DNA from: Mariannaea sp. PMI_226
Taxonomy: Eukaryota > Ascomycota > Sordariomycetes > Hypocreales > Nectriaceae
Direction of reading: 5' to 3'
Assembly: GCA_024336345.1 (NCBI GenBank)
Contig: JANFOG010000008.1
Coordinates: forward strand, 434,001-498,000
Length of the DNA stretch: 64,000 nt
The translations under genes and the position numbers were made by a program. A model generated the notes under the pieces. The model worked only from the letters and a program-made list of their open reading frames with translations, made no database searches and was not told the DNA's origin. Shown here one piece after another: positions 25,152-35,252 of the stretch; positions within the stretch are counted from its first letter, which is position 1; each line of letters begins with the position of its first letter.

Positions 25152-25742
25152 GGGTATCAGATTTAAACTATGGAAGATGGGCCGGCGAGCAGAAAGTTTG
25201 TAGCATGGGTCTACGGACTACAGTTATGGATGTTCTGTCTGCCTTTTATCAGTCCAACGAGTGGGTTTCATATCGTTCCCTGTGTTTATAAAATAATGAA
25301 TGTAGAACATGTCGAGCTTTATCAAATGGCTCATTGAACGACTAACCAGTACCTCTCCTCTCATTGATTCGCTTTTCTGTAGTTTCGAGTAGTAGAGGGT
25401 TATGCCCCGGGGGGAAAGGATAAATTGCCTCAAAGCTAATAACAATGATTCGTCATGTTATATTGATGCTCAATTTATAGAGCGCTTGTGCACGGGCATA
25501 CTAATCTAAAAGCTAGTCGGAGCATGGAACCTTTAAGTATGGATATTCTGCCTGAAGCTAAAGCCACGGGGCCTGGATAAGGAGACATCTAGTTAAAGAC
25601 CGGCGGTGACAAGCAAGTAAGAACGAAAGACGATGAAATTTAAAAACAATAGAGTAAATAAGATTACTGCAATGCAAAAAATAATGACCTGTTCAATTTA
25701 GCTTAACAGGTAAATTTGGGTAGAAAATGCAAAAAAAGAGAG
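25152..25742. other. Spacer between MscS gene and tRNA, no gene seen
   Basis: The 3' flank of the channel gene and the 3' flank of the minus-strand tRNA. AT-rich, with no recognisable coding sequence. The Pol III terminator lies at its right end. Confidence 0.55.
25731..25737 (-). terminator. Pol III terminator of tRNA-Ser
   Basis: A run of seven A on the + strand, read as T7 by the minus-strand transcript, begins five bases beyond the 3' end of the tRNA. This is the usual RNA polymerase III stop. Confidence 0.8.
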
Positions 25743-25837
25743 CGACACCTGCAGGATTCGAACCTGCGCGTGCGAACACAATGCCTTGATATGCGCTTGA
25801 TAGCAGGGCATCGCCTTAACCACTCGGCCAAAGTGTC
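25743..25837 (-). tRNA. tRNA-Ser (anticodon GCT) with intron
   Basis: The reverse complement folds as a class II tRNA. A 7-bp acceptor stem (GACACTT with AGGTGTC, one G-T pair) and discriminator G are seen. The D arm is GCC/GGC with GAGTGGTTAA, which is also the A box. The anticodon stem is ATGCC/GGCAT. The T arm is GCAGG-TTCGAAT-CCTGC, giving the B box. A long variable arm (GTG-TTCG-CAC) indicates serine or leucine. The anticodon loop reads CTGCTA before an insertion of about 14 bases, giving anticodon GCT for AGC/AGU serine codons. The insertion sits after position 37, the standard place of nuclear tRNA introns. Confidence 0.93.
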
Positions 25838-26307
25838 TTATGTAATCCGTTGGAATGCTGAATACTTACACAAACCTAGGTACTTTAGATGTCTTTTGCG
25901 GATTGAAATGCTTGGGAACGACTACGACGGGATATCAAGTCAGAAACCACTGATCCAGCTTCGCCAATTTCCCTTGCAGTGTAGTCGATCTCTATCAATT
26001 GAAGAATCAAAAGCATTATCTTTTTAATCAAAATTATCTGTCCTTTTACTGAACCCTGATATTAGCGTTGACGTTTCCCTGTAACTCTCGTAAACCCTCC
26101 TCTAGGAGCAGTTCAATTCCAGGCTGTACCAGAAATCCAACCCCTGTCGGAGGAACGCTAATTTCCATGTTCCCGACTCAAAAACATATCAGAGACAGGG
26201 CATTGTTTTAGACACTGTGTAATCTGCTGTTGGTTATGTTCTACTCAGTATTCTCAATTTTTCTCCTTTTTTAATTTCCTCTTGTCACTCCGTTCTAGAA
26301 CCGCGCC
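25838..26307. other. Spacer between tRNA and OCH1-like gene
   Basis: About 470 bases that hold the promoter of the glycosyltransferase gene, with T-rich leader sequence near 26260-26280. No other feature recognised. Confidence 0.5.
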
Positions 26308-27234
26308 ATGGGAGCCTCAAGGCCGTGCAGAGCATTGGTGCTCGTCGTCATCACGCTCCTCTTCCTCCTGACGTGTCGCTACTCATACCACAGGTTACAG
26401 GGGACGGCGAGTCTGACGATAGAACCTAGCGATGCATCTTTATTATCCCAGCCGTTTCCCTCAAAAATCTGGCAGAGCTGGAAAGACGACGCAGAAGATC
26501 CAACGGAGCGCACAGTCGGCTTCCCGCACCAATGGCGTGTCATCAACCCGGGCTGGCGATATGAACGCATCACCGACGCTAGCAACGACAAATACGTGCG
26601 CGATCGCTTCGCGAATACGGTCATCCCGGATGTTTTCACATTCCTGAGCGATCCGATTCTCAAGGCGGATTTTTTGAGATACCTCATCTTGCTCACCGAA
26701 GGCGGTGTTTGGGCCGATATTGACGTGTACCCTCATCAGCCCGTTGACAAATGGATTCCGGAAAAATACCTAGGGCAGGTCAATCTCGTTGTTGGAATTG
26801 AAAATGATCACCACAAGGAGCCCATCTGGCCCGACTCTCCCTACTCCGTCCAGCTGTGCCAGTATGCGGTCCTCGCCAAACCTGGCCATCCAGCTCTTAG
26901 GGTTCTCGTGGATCAAGTCAACGCTGGCCTACAACGATTGCTGGTGTCCAAGCTACCAGGGCAACTGGTTTCATTTGAAGAAGTTATGGCGACTACGGGC
27001 CCGTTTGTCTTCACCCAGGTCTTGATGGACTACTTTACCAACACGACCGGCGTGGAGCACAATGGGAATGAGCTGGATAATCTCGCGGAGCCTAGACTAA
27101 TTGGTGATGTGTTGGTTCTGCCCAGGGATAGCTTCGGCTGGCTGCCGCATGATAATGCCCATGAAAAAGGCGACGATATAATTTTGGTTGAGCATTTGTT
27201 CATGGGATCGTGGAGAGAAGGACATCCTGGCTGA
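26308..27234 (+). CDS. OCH1-like alpha-1,6-mannosyltransferase (GT32, Golgi type II membrane protein)
   Basis: A single-exon frame of 308 aa. A short N-terminal tail is followed by one membrane anchor (ALVLVVITLLFLLTC, about 10-24), as in Golgi type II glycosyltransferases. The catalytic region starts near PFPSKIWQSWK, continues with ADFLRYLILLTEGGVWADIDVYP, and holds the DXD metal-binding motif D137-I-D139. SPY and H residues downstream also fit the Gly_transf_sug (GT32) family. OCH1-type enzymes add the first alpha-1,6-mannose to N-glycan cores, and fungi have several paralogues acting on other mannan or sphingolipid acceptors. The exact acceptor cannot be told from sequence. The ATG context (gccATGG) is good. 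Confidence 0.88.
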   Translation: MGASRPCRALVLVVITLLFLLTCRYSYHRLQGTASLTIEPSDASLLSQPFPSKIWQSWKDDAEDPTERTVGFPHQWRVINPGWRYERITDASNDKYVRDRFANTVIPDVFTFLSDPILKADFLRYLILLTEGGVWADIDVYPHQPVDKWIPEKYLGQVNLVVGIENDHHKEPIWPDSPYSVQLCQYAVLAKPGHPALRVLVDQVNAGLQRLLVSKLPGQLVSFEEVMATTGPFVFTQVLMDYFTNTTGVEHNGNELDNLAEPRLIGDVLVLPRDSFGWLPHDNAHEKGDDIILVEHLFMGSWREGHPG

Positions 27235-28183
27235 GGAACAAGGCATATGAAGCACGATGAGTTGGATGATGAGATTTAATGAGAAACGAAGAGGTCAGAA
27301 AAGAATTGCTAAAGGGTTTTATTTTTTCTTCTTTTATCAAGTTTGATCCCTCTTGGCACTTTTAGGGGCGCTAGATGGAGCACAGCCGAGATTCTAAGGC
27401 TTGAGGGCTCTCACACGACTGAGGCTTGTGGTTCCCATACCCGTACCCTCCCATCGGTGCAATTCCAGACACGACATTTTTATTTACCGTACCTGTGCTC
27501 TGTTAGCTCTACGGTCATTCCCAACCCTTATGAGTGTTGACCAATCCTTGTTGATATTACTTGTTTGGAATCCTCACATCTCGTATCGTATCACATATTT
27601 TGTCTCTCATTCCTCTAATTGGTGTCATCATTTTGAACTTCTCGCTATCGTCACATGGCCCAAGCCATGTCTACGTCTTTTAAGTTTGATGACGTGGTTA
27701 TCTGTATCAATCTGGCTACACGACGACGAACCTATTATCGAGGTATTTCAATCGCTTTGGTGCTTGTGCTTGCGGTGATGTAGGCTTCTATGTTCCTATT
27801 TCGGAGGACTGCCAACAACAGCATTTGTATGGTGGGGTGGCCGCGCGTTCGTATATCGACATAAATGCGTCACTTGTGGCTGTGCCATTAATCACATTTG
27901 GCTGGTGACATGAGAGGTGCAGTAATTGCTCGGGTTTCCTAACCTTGTTTGTATGTAAATATCAACAACGGGGCTTATAAGGATGCAAGTCGTTACCCTT
28001 GCGGGCCATTCTTTGACCTAAGTAATCAATAGGTCATAAATATATGGTCAGATTTCTGAATAACATAAAACGGTTATACTACTCCCACGAACCGAGTCGG
28101 CTTATTGTGCTGCCGCCTCGCTGTGTAGTGCCCAACATGCCCTTTGTTAAGCTCAATTAAATTATCCATTCGCTTACGACGAA
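27235..28183. other. Intergenic, 0.95 kb, no gene seen
   Basis: The 3' flank of the glycosyltransferase and the promoter of the acid phosphatase. A 125-codon open frame at 27401-27778 has no domain or signal and looks like chance. Confidence 0.55.
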
Positions 28184-29660
28184 ATGAGGGCAAGTTTCAT
28201 AAATTTTATTCCTGGAATTCTGGCATTGGTTGTGAGCGGAGGCGCCCTAGCCGTTAGGGAGGCCACTTCGCGTCCACCGAGTCAAACAATCGACAACATT
28301 CACCTCACCCTTCCACGCGCAGTCGAACAGCCCCTTATACCAGGAAAGGCTTTCAACCGCATATTTCAAATATGGCTTGAAAATACTGATTTCGAAGTTA
28401 GTCTGACATTTCAATTGATCCCGTGTGCTTTTTGAGAGGGTTGCATTAACCACATATACTAGACAGCGGCTGCCGATGAAAACATGCAATGGCTTGCCGA
28501 GCAGGGTATCCTTCTCTCGAATTATTACGCAGGTCAGAATATACAACTTCGTGTAACAGGTTTCCAAAATTGAATCTTCTGTAGTCTCTCACCCTTCGGA
28601 ACCAAATTACATCGCAGCGGTTGGAGGAGATACATTCGGCTTACAGAATGACGGCGACCATCAGGTTCCGGCCAACATATCTACTCTCATTGACCTCCTT
28701 GATGCAAAACAAATATCCTGGGCCCAATACGAAGAGGATTTGCCAAGTGATGAGCTACAAATGCCTGATGCATCGAGTTATTTGCGCAAGCACAACCCAA
28801 TGGTCATTTACGATAGTATTTCAAACAACTCAACAAGGGTTTCTCAAATTAAGAATTTCTCCGGCTTTGAACAAGACTTGGCGAACAAGACACTCCCTCA
28901 GTGGGCATTCTTCATCCCCAATGACATCAATGACGGACATGACACCGGACTCGCATTTGCAGGCAGATGGCTCCGCGGTTTCTTAGAGCCCCTTCTAAAA
29001 ACCGACGAGTTCGTGAATGAGACTCTCATTATAGTTACCTTCGACGAGACCAAAAACTACAACGTGCCCAACAAGGTGTACACGGTTCTCCTCGGCGGTG
29101 CCGTCCGAGCCTCTCTGCACAATACTATGGACAACATGTACTACAACCATTACTCGGCTTTGTCAACAGTGTCGGTGAACTGGGATCTACCATCACTTGG
29201 TCGCTGGGACTGCGATGCAAACGTGTTCTCCTTTGTCGCGGACAAAGTTGGCTACAAAAACACAAACATTTCATACGATGGTTTGTACTGGAATGCTTCC
29301 TACCCTGGTCCACTTAACAGTGATGCTGAGATTCCCGGATGGTGGCCGAAACCTAACACAGAAGCCAAGTGCGCTACCAACAGAGGCATTTTGGAATCAA
29401 TCAAGTTAACATGGGGCACAACAAATGGTTCATTCAACTACACCAATGTTTATCCGTATGAGGAAAGCTATGGGCCTGCCAAGGGCGGAACTCTTGCAGC
29501 TGGGACAAATGATGCAAATTCCACGTATTTACCACCAGGGACAGTGCCGAATTCCACAAGCGGGACTGAACATAGCCGTCGCCAACTAGAACATCCTTCG
29601 CGCTCTCTCCTTCTACTGCTGGTTGGTATCACTGTCACAGTGCTCTCAGAGTTCGTATAA
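28184..29660 (+). CDS. Secreted, probably GPI-anchored acid phosphatase (phosphoesterase family)
   Basis: Three exons: 28184-28396, 28463-28532 and 28585-29660, giving 452 aa. A signal peptide (FIPGILALVVSGGALA, about 20-25 residues) is followed by FNRIFQIWLENTDFE and YYAVSHPSEPNYIAAVGGD. Later blocks are NISTLIDLLDAKQISW, WAFFIPNDINDGHDTG and LIIVTFDE. These are the usual blocks of the fungal phosphate-repressible acid phosphatases (phosphoesterase / phospholipase-C-like family, alkaline phosphatase superfamily). Several N-X-S/T sites suggest glycosylation. The last 20 residues are hydrophobic after a Ser/Thr-rich, basic stretch, as in a GPI-attachment signal. The enzyme probably releases phosphate from organic esters at the cell surface. 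Regulation by phosphate supply is typical of the family but is not shown here. Confidence 0.9.
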
Positions 29661-30412
29661 AACTTCATGCTGCCAACAAAGGACGGAGCCAGATCGGAGG
29701 TCTACGATTATGAAACCTAGTGTGACTAACCTAGCTCGAAGAGTGTCCATGGAAGGTAAAGAAATGAGGTGTGTTCCTCAATAGAAAGAAAGAAGACGCG
29801 GAAGATTGGCCAGTCAACCTGATACATGTCTTTACAGAAATTGTTAGGGCTCAGTCCGACTGTCGTTTGGCTGACGTTTATACGCATCTTCACGTAGCAA
29901 CACAATGAGAGCTCGACAATCGGATGTTGCACAGTCAAGCGGTTAGGCATACGAGTAAGTAGTGAATATGCATCCCTAGGGATAAGAAAACCGATTTTTG
30001 TACCAGCGACAGAACTCCATGGAGACCGCGGAAGATTGCTTTGTGTGACGGAGGATACCGAAGGATTTATACCGCTTGCATTCAGAAACTATGGTAAGGA
30101 TTGAGTGGCTCGACGCTCTTCAACCGTTCGAGACAGGTAACAAGTAGTGTATATTTGACAGGCAGATGGATGAACGATCCGCCGTTGACGTAGTACAAAT
30201 GATACCTTCTCACTTATCCCAAAATCATATTATTAAATGATAAATTCCAATGATATCTGTCTATTTTTCATTTCCAGAGATGCTCCCCTCTCCTTGATAA
30301 TATGGACGAGAGGCGGAGCCTTCTGAAAGAGGATTCCTTAAGATATTTTTACAGTAGTAGCAATCATCCTTCAAGTCTATCCGTTAACCCCCCCAGACGT
30401 TCATTATACCTA
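29661..30412. other. Convergent spacer, no gene seen
   Basis: 750 bases between the phosphatase and the CorA-like gene, both ending here. No protein, RNA or repeat recognised. Confidence 0.55.
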
Positions 30413-33218
30413 CTAGGCAGTCTCTTGAGCTGTTACAACTTTATCCCTTTGACGATTTCGAATCGCTTTGTACAGACCGCGCGGTGAAACCTTCAAAAGG
30501 ACAAACCATACCATGCGCAGGATCTTAAGTATCGAAAGCCATAACTTGCGCAAGATCTCAAATACCGGAAACCACAAAATATACCATTCCGATGGTACCG
30601 TTTCACGTCGCCGAAACTGGAACTTGTTGAATTTTTGACCTCTGTCCTGCCAATTCCAGTCTTTGTGACCACGCATGCTGCTAATAGTCTTTTCTCTGAA
30701 GGGTTTATAGAGGTCCGCCGCCGAATACGTCAACGTCTTCAAGTTGGCGACAACGAAATATGTCCCACCACTCACCAAGACTGCCAATAGCCCGAGCATC
30801 GACTTTGAATACGTCTCGTTTATGCTCCAGAGGGCAACACAGAACCCCAGCGGAAGGTAGAATATACTGACGTAGGTGAGAAGCTGGACATTCTGGCCGA
30901 GTCGGGTAGAGGTGCGACTTTCGATTACGCTGCTTGCATTGAATAGCTTTGTAAAAATTAGTGGTTATCAATGGAGGGTGGGAAGGACTCTTATACGTAC
31001 TGACTCCCTGAGAGAGTGTATTTGATCACGCATCTCCTTAAACTGGTCGTGTCTGTCCTGCAGCCGTTGCTTTTGGTCGTCAACCCTTTCACGAACCTGG
31101 TCTACGGTAATGGGTTTGTAGTAATCTCGGGGTTCACGAGAACGACAAGCTCGCAAAAGGGTTTCACGAGCCTCCCAGAAGTATTTCCATTCATCCAAGG
31201 AATCTTGAATCTCCACTTTGAAGGTGTCTAGGCTGTTCATGAGCCAGAAATATTCACGAGACCTCGAAAAGTTGTCGTCATCGCGCAGGAGATCATCGTG
31301 CCTGGCCGGGTCAAGGATAGGATAGTGTCCTTCCATTCTGGCAGAAAAGTCCAGGAATATCTCGTCCCAAGAATTTGCGGCCTCTTCTAGACCCTGTCTG
31401 ATTATTTCCAAGATGGCCAAGGATAGTGGAATGCCATCCCATTTCCAGTCGCGGTTTGACGGGGGGGCAAGAAGCAAAATGGTCCAGAACTCTGTTCCCT
31501 CACGTTGCCATTTTGGGTGTGTGAATGAAACGTCATGTGGATTGTCATAATTGAGGTAGTTGCAGTATGGAAGATACAAGACGGTGACAGTACGCTGCTG
31601 GAGCGATTTGCCGGCATTCCCATGGAGGTGGCCCCATTTCCAGTAAGATGATTCAAGCTTGCTTTTATCCTCGTTTGGAAATAGCTGGTACCATGAAAGA
31701 TGAAATGCTCTCCAAGATGACACGAATGGATTGACTGATGTCCAAATTTTACGGTTAGAAAGATGGCGCTCAAACGTGTCTGGGATAAGGGCCCTGCGAT
31801 TCTTAGGCAGTCGTTCACGGTCCCCGTTGTAGAACAGACAGCCCCAAATCTTACTTGCATCTTTGACCGTTGTGCTGGGCGGAACGATACTCGAAAGGCC
31901 TTTTAAGCAGATGAATCGATACCAACGACGTGGGGACATGAGGTTCTTAGGACCGAATTTAAGAGCTAGCTTGTTGGGCTGAGATCTCTCTTTCCAACGG
32001 TCCCTTTCCTTTTCCCAAACTTCCCTCTTGTGCGTTTCAGCATCACAGGCTGGCATCGATTCTAGCGCAATCTGGCTTGGGCGAACATAGAAGCCGTTGC
32101 GCTCGTGTTCGAGAGCGGGTTTAACCATTCTCCAGTAGTGTGGAGTTTGCTCTAATTCCCCAACCTCCCCGACAGCGCTATATTCACAATAGGCTCCATC
32201 TAGCATAATATTGAGGTCTCTGACGAAGAAGCATGTATCCTTTTGTTTTAGTTTCTCGAGAATGTTGTAAACTTCGCGTAAATACAAAATCAAATCTTCG
32301 TCGTGGGTGCCAGCTCTGAAGCGTAGCTCGTTTGTTTCAAATGCTAAGGGTAGTCGACCATCTGGGGGCACAGAGAAGAGATTCCCTAAAGCTTTCTGCA
32401 ATTCTCTCAACGGCGTCTTGATGGCGTGAGGAAAGATGGCAGGATTCCTAGAATCGAATGCTTGAGGAGGGGTCAACGCGTATGGGACTTCAATACATTC
32501 ATTTTTGTATTTAAACTCCTCACCGAACTGGGGAAGCTCATCGATTGTGAAGTCGACTGGAAACTCCACTGGGCTTTCATTTGTGATGTCGTCGATGTGA
32601 TACCATCGGCCTTCCGTCCTCTCAAGCTCCCACGGAGCTACATAATTTGGACTATGACCACTCCTTCCTGAGAATCGATACATTGACAAGGATCGGTTCT
32701 TTGTTTTATAGAGCGGTTTTACTTTTGGAAGGTTAGCTAGGATAAAAAGTTCTACATCATGAGATGTACTTCCAGTATCTCCAATTATTGTTTACACAGC
32801 CATGAAGAGAATGAGAGACGGACGCGAAAGGTGAGACTAGTTCGTCCACTTTGCTACGCTCTATACGCTTCCAGTAGTAACGTGGTTGGCAGTACCCGCC
32901 AGGTTTTGACACGTATAGTTCTACGCGTTCTGTGAAAGCGTCGAACCAAGGTGCTGACTGTTCATCAAGTTCGAAAATATTCTTTAAGCATAACAATCTC
33001 TTCTTGGCAGGGTCTTGCCTCGCTTCTGTGACAGGTTCATGGTCATTGGTATCGCTCCCGAGCTCCTTATCCGTGCGACCTGAACGAGCGGCGGATAATT
33101 GGATGAGTGCGTCGAAAAGTTTGTTCTGTTGTTCCTGGGTCTTCTTGGCGAGTTCGAAGAGTTCATCCCACTTCGCATCATCGGAGCTTTTCCCTTCTGC
33201 GGGCTCCATCATGGTCAT
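30413..33218 (-). CDS. CorA-like membrane protein (fungal Mg2+ transporter-like), two C-terminal spans
   Basis: Proposed exons on the minus strand: 33218-32798, 32736-31001 and 30946-30413, giving 896 aa. The 3' intron (GTACGT..AAAG) is strong and restores LRESLFNASSVIESRTSTRLG. The 5' intron (32737-32797, donor GTGTAA) is weaker, but it is 61 bases and joins two long open frames in the right phase. If it is wrong, the second frame starts at ATG 32683 and the protein is 738 aa. The N-terminal part holds a helical segment (WDELFELAKKTQEQQ). The middle is a large soluble domain with WYHIDDI and many Trp/Tyr residues. The C-terminus has a coiled coil, then two hydrophobic helices (LLTYVSIFYLPLGFCVALW; MLGLLAVLVSGGTYFVVA). 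The layout is that of the large fungal CorA-like proteins. A strict GMN pore motif is not visible, so transport of Mg2+ is doubtful. Confidence 0.72.
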
Positions 33219-33853
33219 GGGTATTGTTGTCGGTGCTATATTAAGCCAAGAATCTCTCACCAGGCACCCGTTATTTTTACGTATTTGCCTTATGGGAGAT
33301 TGGGCTGGTTGGGCTCGAATGCGGCTGAGGCTGACATCATATGACTTTTGCAGTTGTGTTCGTGGGGGAGCGCTCACTGTCCTCACCCCGCCGTTCGCCC
33401 GAATTCATGCTTGACTAATCACAAGGGATTCTGTATTGCATAAGTTAGGCACTGTTGTAAATTGTTATTAAATGGATTTACCCGAGATGACTTGTAAGTT
33501 TAAGGAAAATGAAACATGCAGCAGAATACATATTGTAAATATGACGAAGACTACAGTCGCCAAACTGTGAGATTTCGACGAGCGGGATGTGTTGGTATCT
33601 CTACCTAGGTGGAAATAGTAAGTATGGGCGCTACAGAGATATAAATAAGCATATCGGCGAGTGGTTCTGTTAGGATTTAAAGTAATATAATCTAGAATAA
33701 CACAAGTTTGATTTGACTGGTATGGTCTGGAATATAGAAGACGTTGTGATGCGACAATCAGCGAACGCAGAAATTTGGTCGTGGATGGCTTTATGGTTGT
33801 AGCAAGTCCTTTCAAATCTATTGCCATTTGTATATATTAAACTATTAATTGTT
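33219..33853. other. Spacer between two minus-strand membrane-protein genes
   Basis: The 5' flank of the CorA-like gene and the 3' flank of the seven-span gene. A 119-codon open frame (33827-33468, minus) ends in a hydrophobic stretch, but it has AT-rich, biased composition and no recognised domain. Confidence 0.5.
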
Positions 33854-35252
33854 TTAATGCTCAAGTGCTGTTCTATTATGTAACTGATGAGTAGAACTGT
33901 TTTGACTTCCAGTATCTCTTTCATCTTTATATACCAATGTTCCTGGTATTGTGGTTTGAACAGTTTTTACAACCCTATTCTCAACATCTCCGCCGTTTTT
34001 CCAAGGATAGTTCTCAAACTCCAGATCGCTGTCTTCATCACTCGCCTCAAGCTGGGTTTTGACATCTTCAGGCCAATTTGAGGTTTGACCTTTTGATAGT
34101 CTATTTGAGAATTTAGACTTGCCCTCACTTTTAGACGTTTGACCAGTCGAAGGGTGTTTGTAGTACGTGTCTTGGCCTTTACTGCCGTCATGGGTTGATG
34201 AAACGATTTTAATGATAAGTTCTGCCATTTGCATTTCGATCTGCAGCTTCAAGAGATAGCACACAGGATGGAAAGAGAGATAGCTAATACAAAAGTTAGT
34301 GATATCGAGACTTTGTATCATGATAGAATAAGCGAAGACGTTGGGAATTTTTGGAATTAACATACACTAAGCTACTCTTGAGAGACATTAAACCAATAAG
34401 AATAACCTAATAGCCTGTTAGCAAAGTTCATGAGGCTTCAAAACGTGGTGAAACTCACATCCAGCGATAGAGATATGAAGACTAGAACAAGATTTCTTCG
34501 ATATAAAGGAATGTACTTTGAGAGGCCATTATCAATTAGACGAGATCGGACGAGGTAAATGAAGTATGTGTTAAGAATTCCGTCTACTATAGCGAATATG
34601 ACTTTTTCGCATCGGTCCCAAATATCATTAACACGGACCCAGGTAGGATTGATCTGGAGGCGGGCGGGTATCCAGATGATGAAAACACTGATGTTGACTG
34701 CCAGTATAATGCCAAAGACAAGCCACTTGAGCTTTGCTGCTTGTCCAGGGATTACAATCAAAACTCCCAGACGGTTTAGTATAATCTGGAGCAGAAGTTG
34801 TACTTGAACGGCCCAGAAGAAAGCTGCAGGTGGTGTGAGAACACGCTTCGATGAAGCATAAGACAGTGGAGGGGGGAGTGATTCTTACCGACAAAGAAAT
34901 AGAAAATGAAGCTGGTATTGATATGTGAGCGATTATGCTGTATGATACTACCATAATGATAGATCGGAATACACTGCACTCACCTTGGACGGATGTATTG
35001 TCTCTGGAACCCCCAGGCAAGCACACCTAACACCATACTACTCAGCCAAACCCCCCATAGCATCGCAACATAGGCATTGACTCGTTTGGATCGTGTCCAA
35101 GTCATGTGGCTTTGTTTCAACGCCTTTAGAGCTGAGAATATAGCGACCCCAAGGGAAAGTCCCCAGAATATGCTGGCGATGTTCATGTCGGACTCGTCCG
35201 GAACCTCTTGGACGTAGGAGTCTGGGATTAAAAAACCGTACTTTGCACCCAT
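33854..35252 (-). CDS. Seven-span integral membrane protein, fungal-specific, function unknown
   Basis: Five exons on the minus strand: 35252-34984, 34911-34889, 34823-34459, 34406-34366 and 34283-33854, giving 375 aa. All borders are GT..AG with good donors (GTGAGT, GTAAGA, GTGAGT, GTATGT), and every junction keeps frame. Exon 2 is only 23 bases. About seven hydrophobic helices can be seen: NIASIFWGLSLGVAIFSA, AYVAMLWGVWLSSMVLGVLAW, FIFYFFVAFFWAVQVQLLL, WLVFGIILAVNISVFIIW, VIFAIVDGILNTYFIYL, LVLVFISLSLDVILIGLM and a less hydrophobic YLSFHPVCYLLKL. The cytosolic tail of about 110 residues is hydrophilic and acidic. The layout matches a widespread family of uncharacterised fungal integral membrane proteins. 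A receptor-like role is only a guess. Confidence 0.85.

Noticed and set aside
27401..27778. 125-codon + strand open frame between the glycosyltransferase and phosphatase genes
   Set aside because: No domain, no good start context, biased hydrophobic composition typical of 3' flanking DNA; treated as chance.
33468..33827. 119-codon minus-strand frame with a hydrophobic C-terminus
   Set aside because: AT-rich biased composition, no recognised family and no splice context; could be a small membrane protein but support is too weak.
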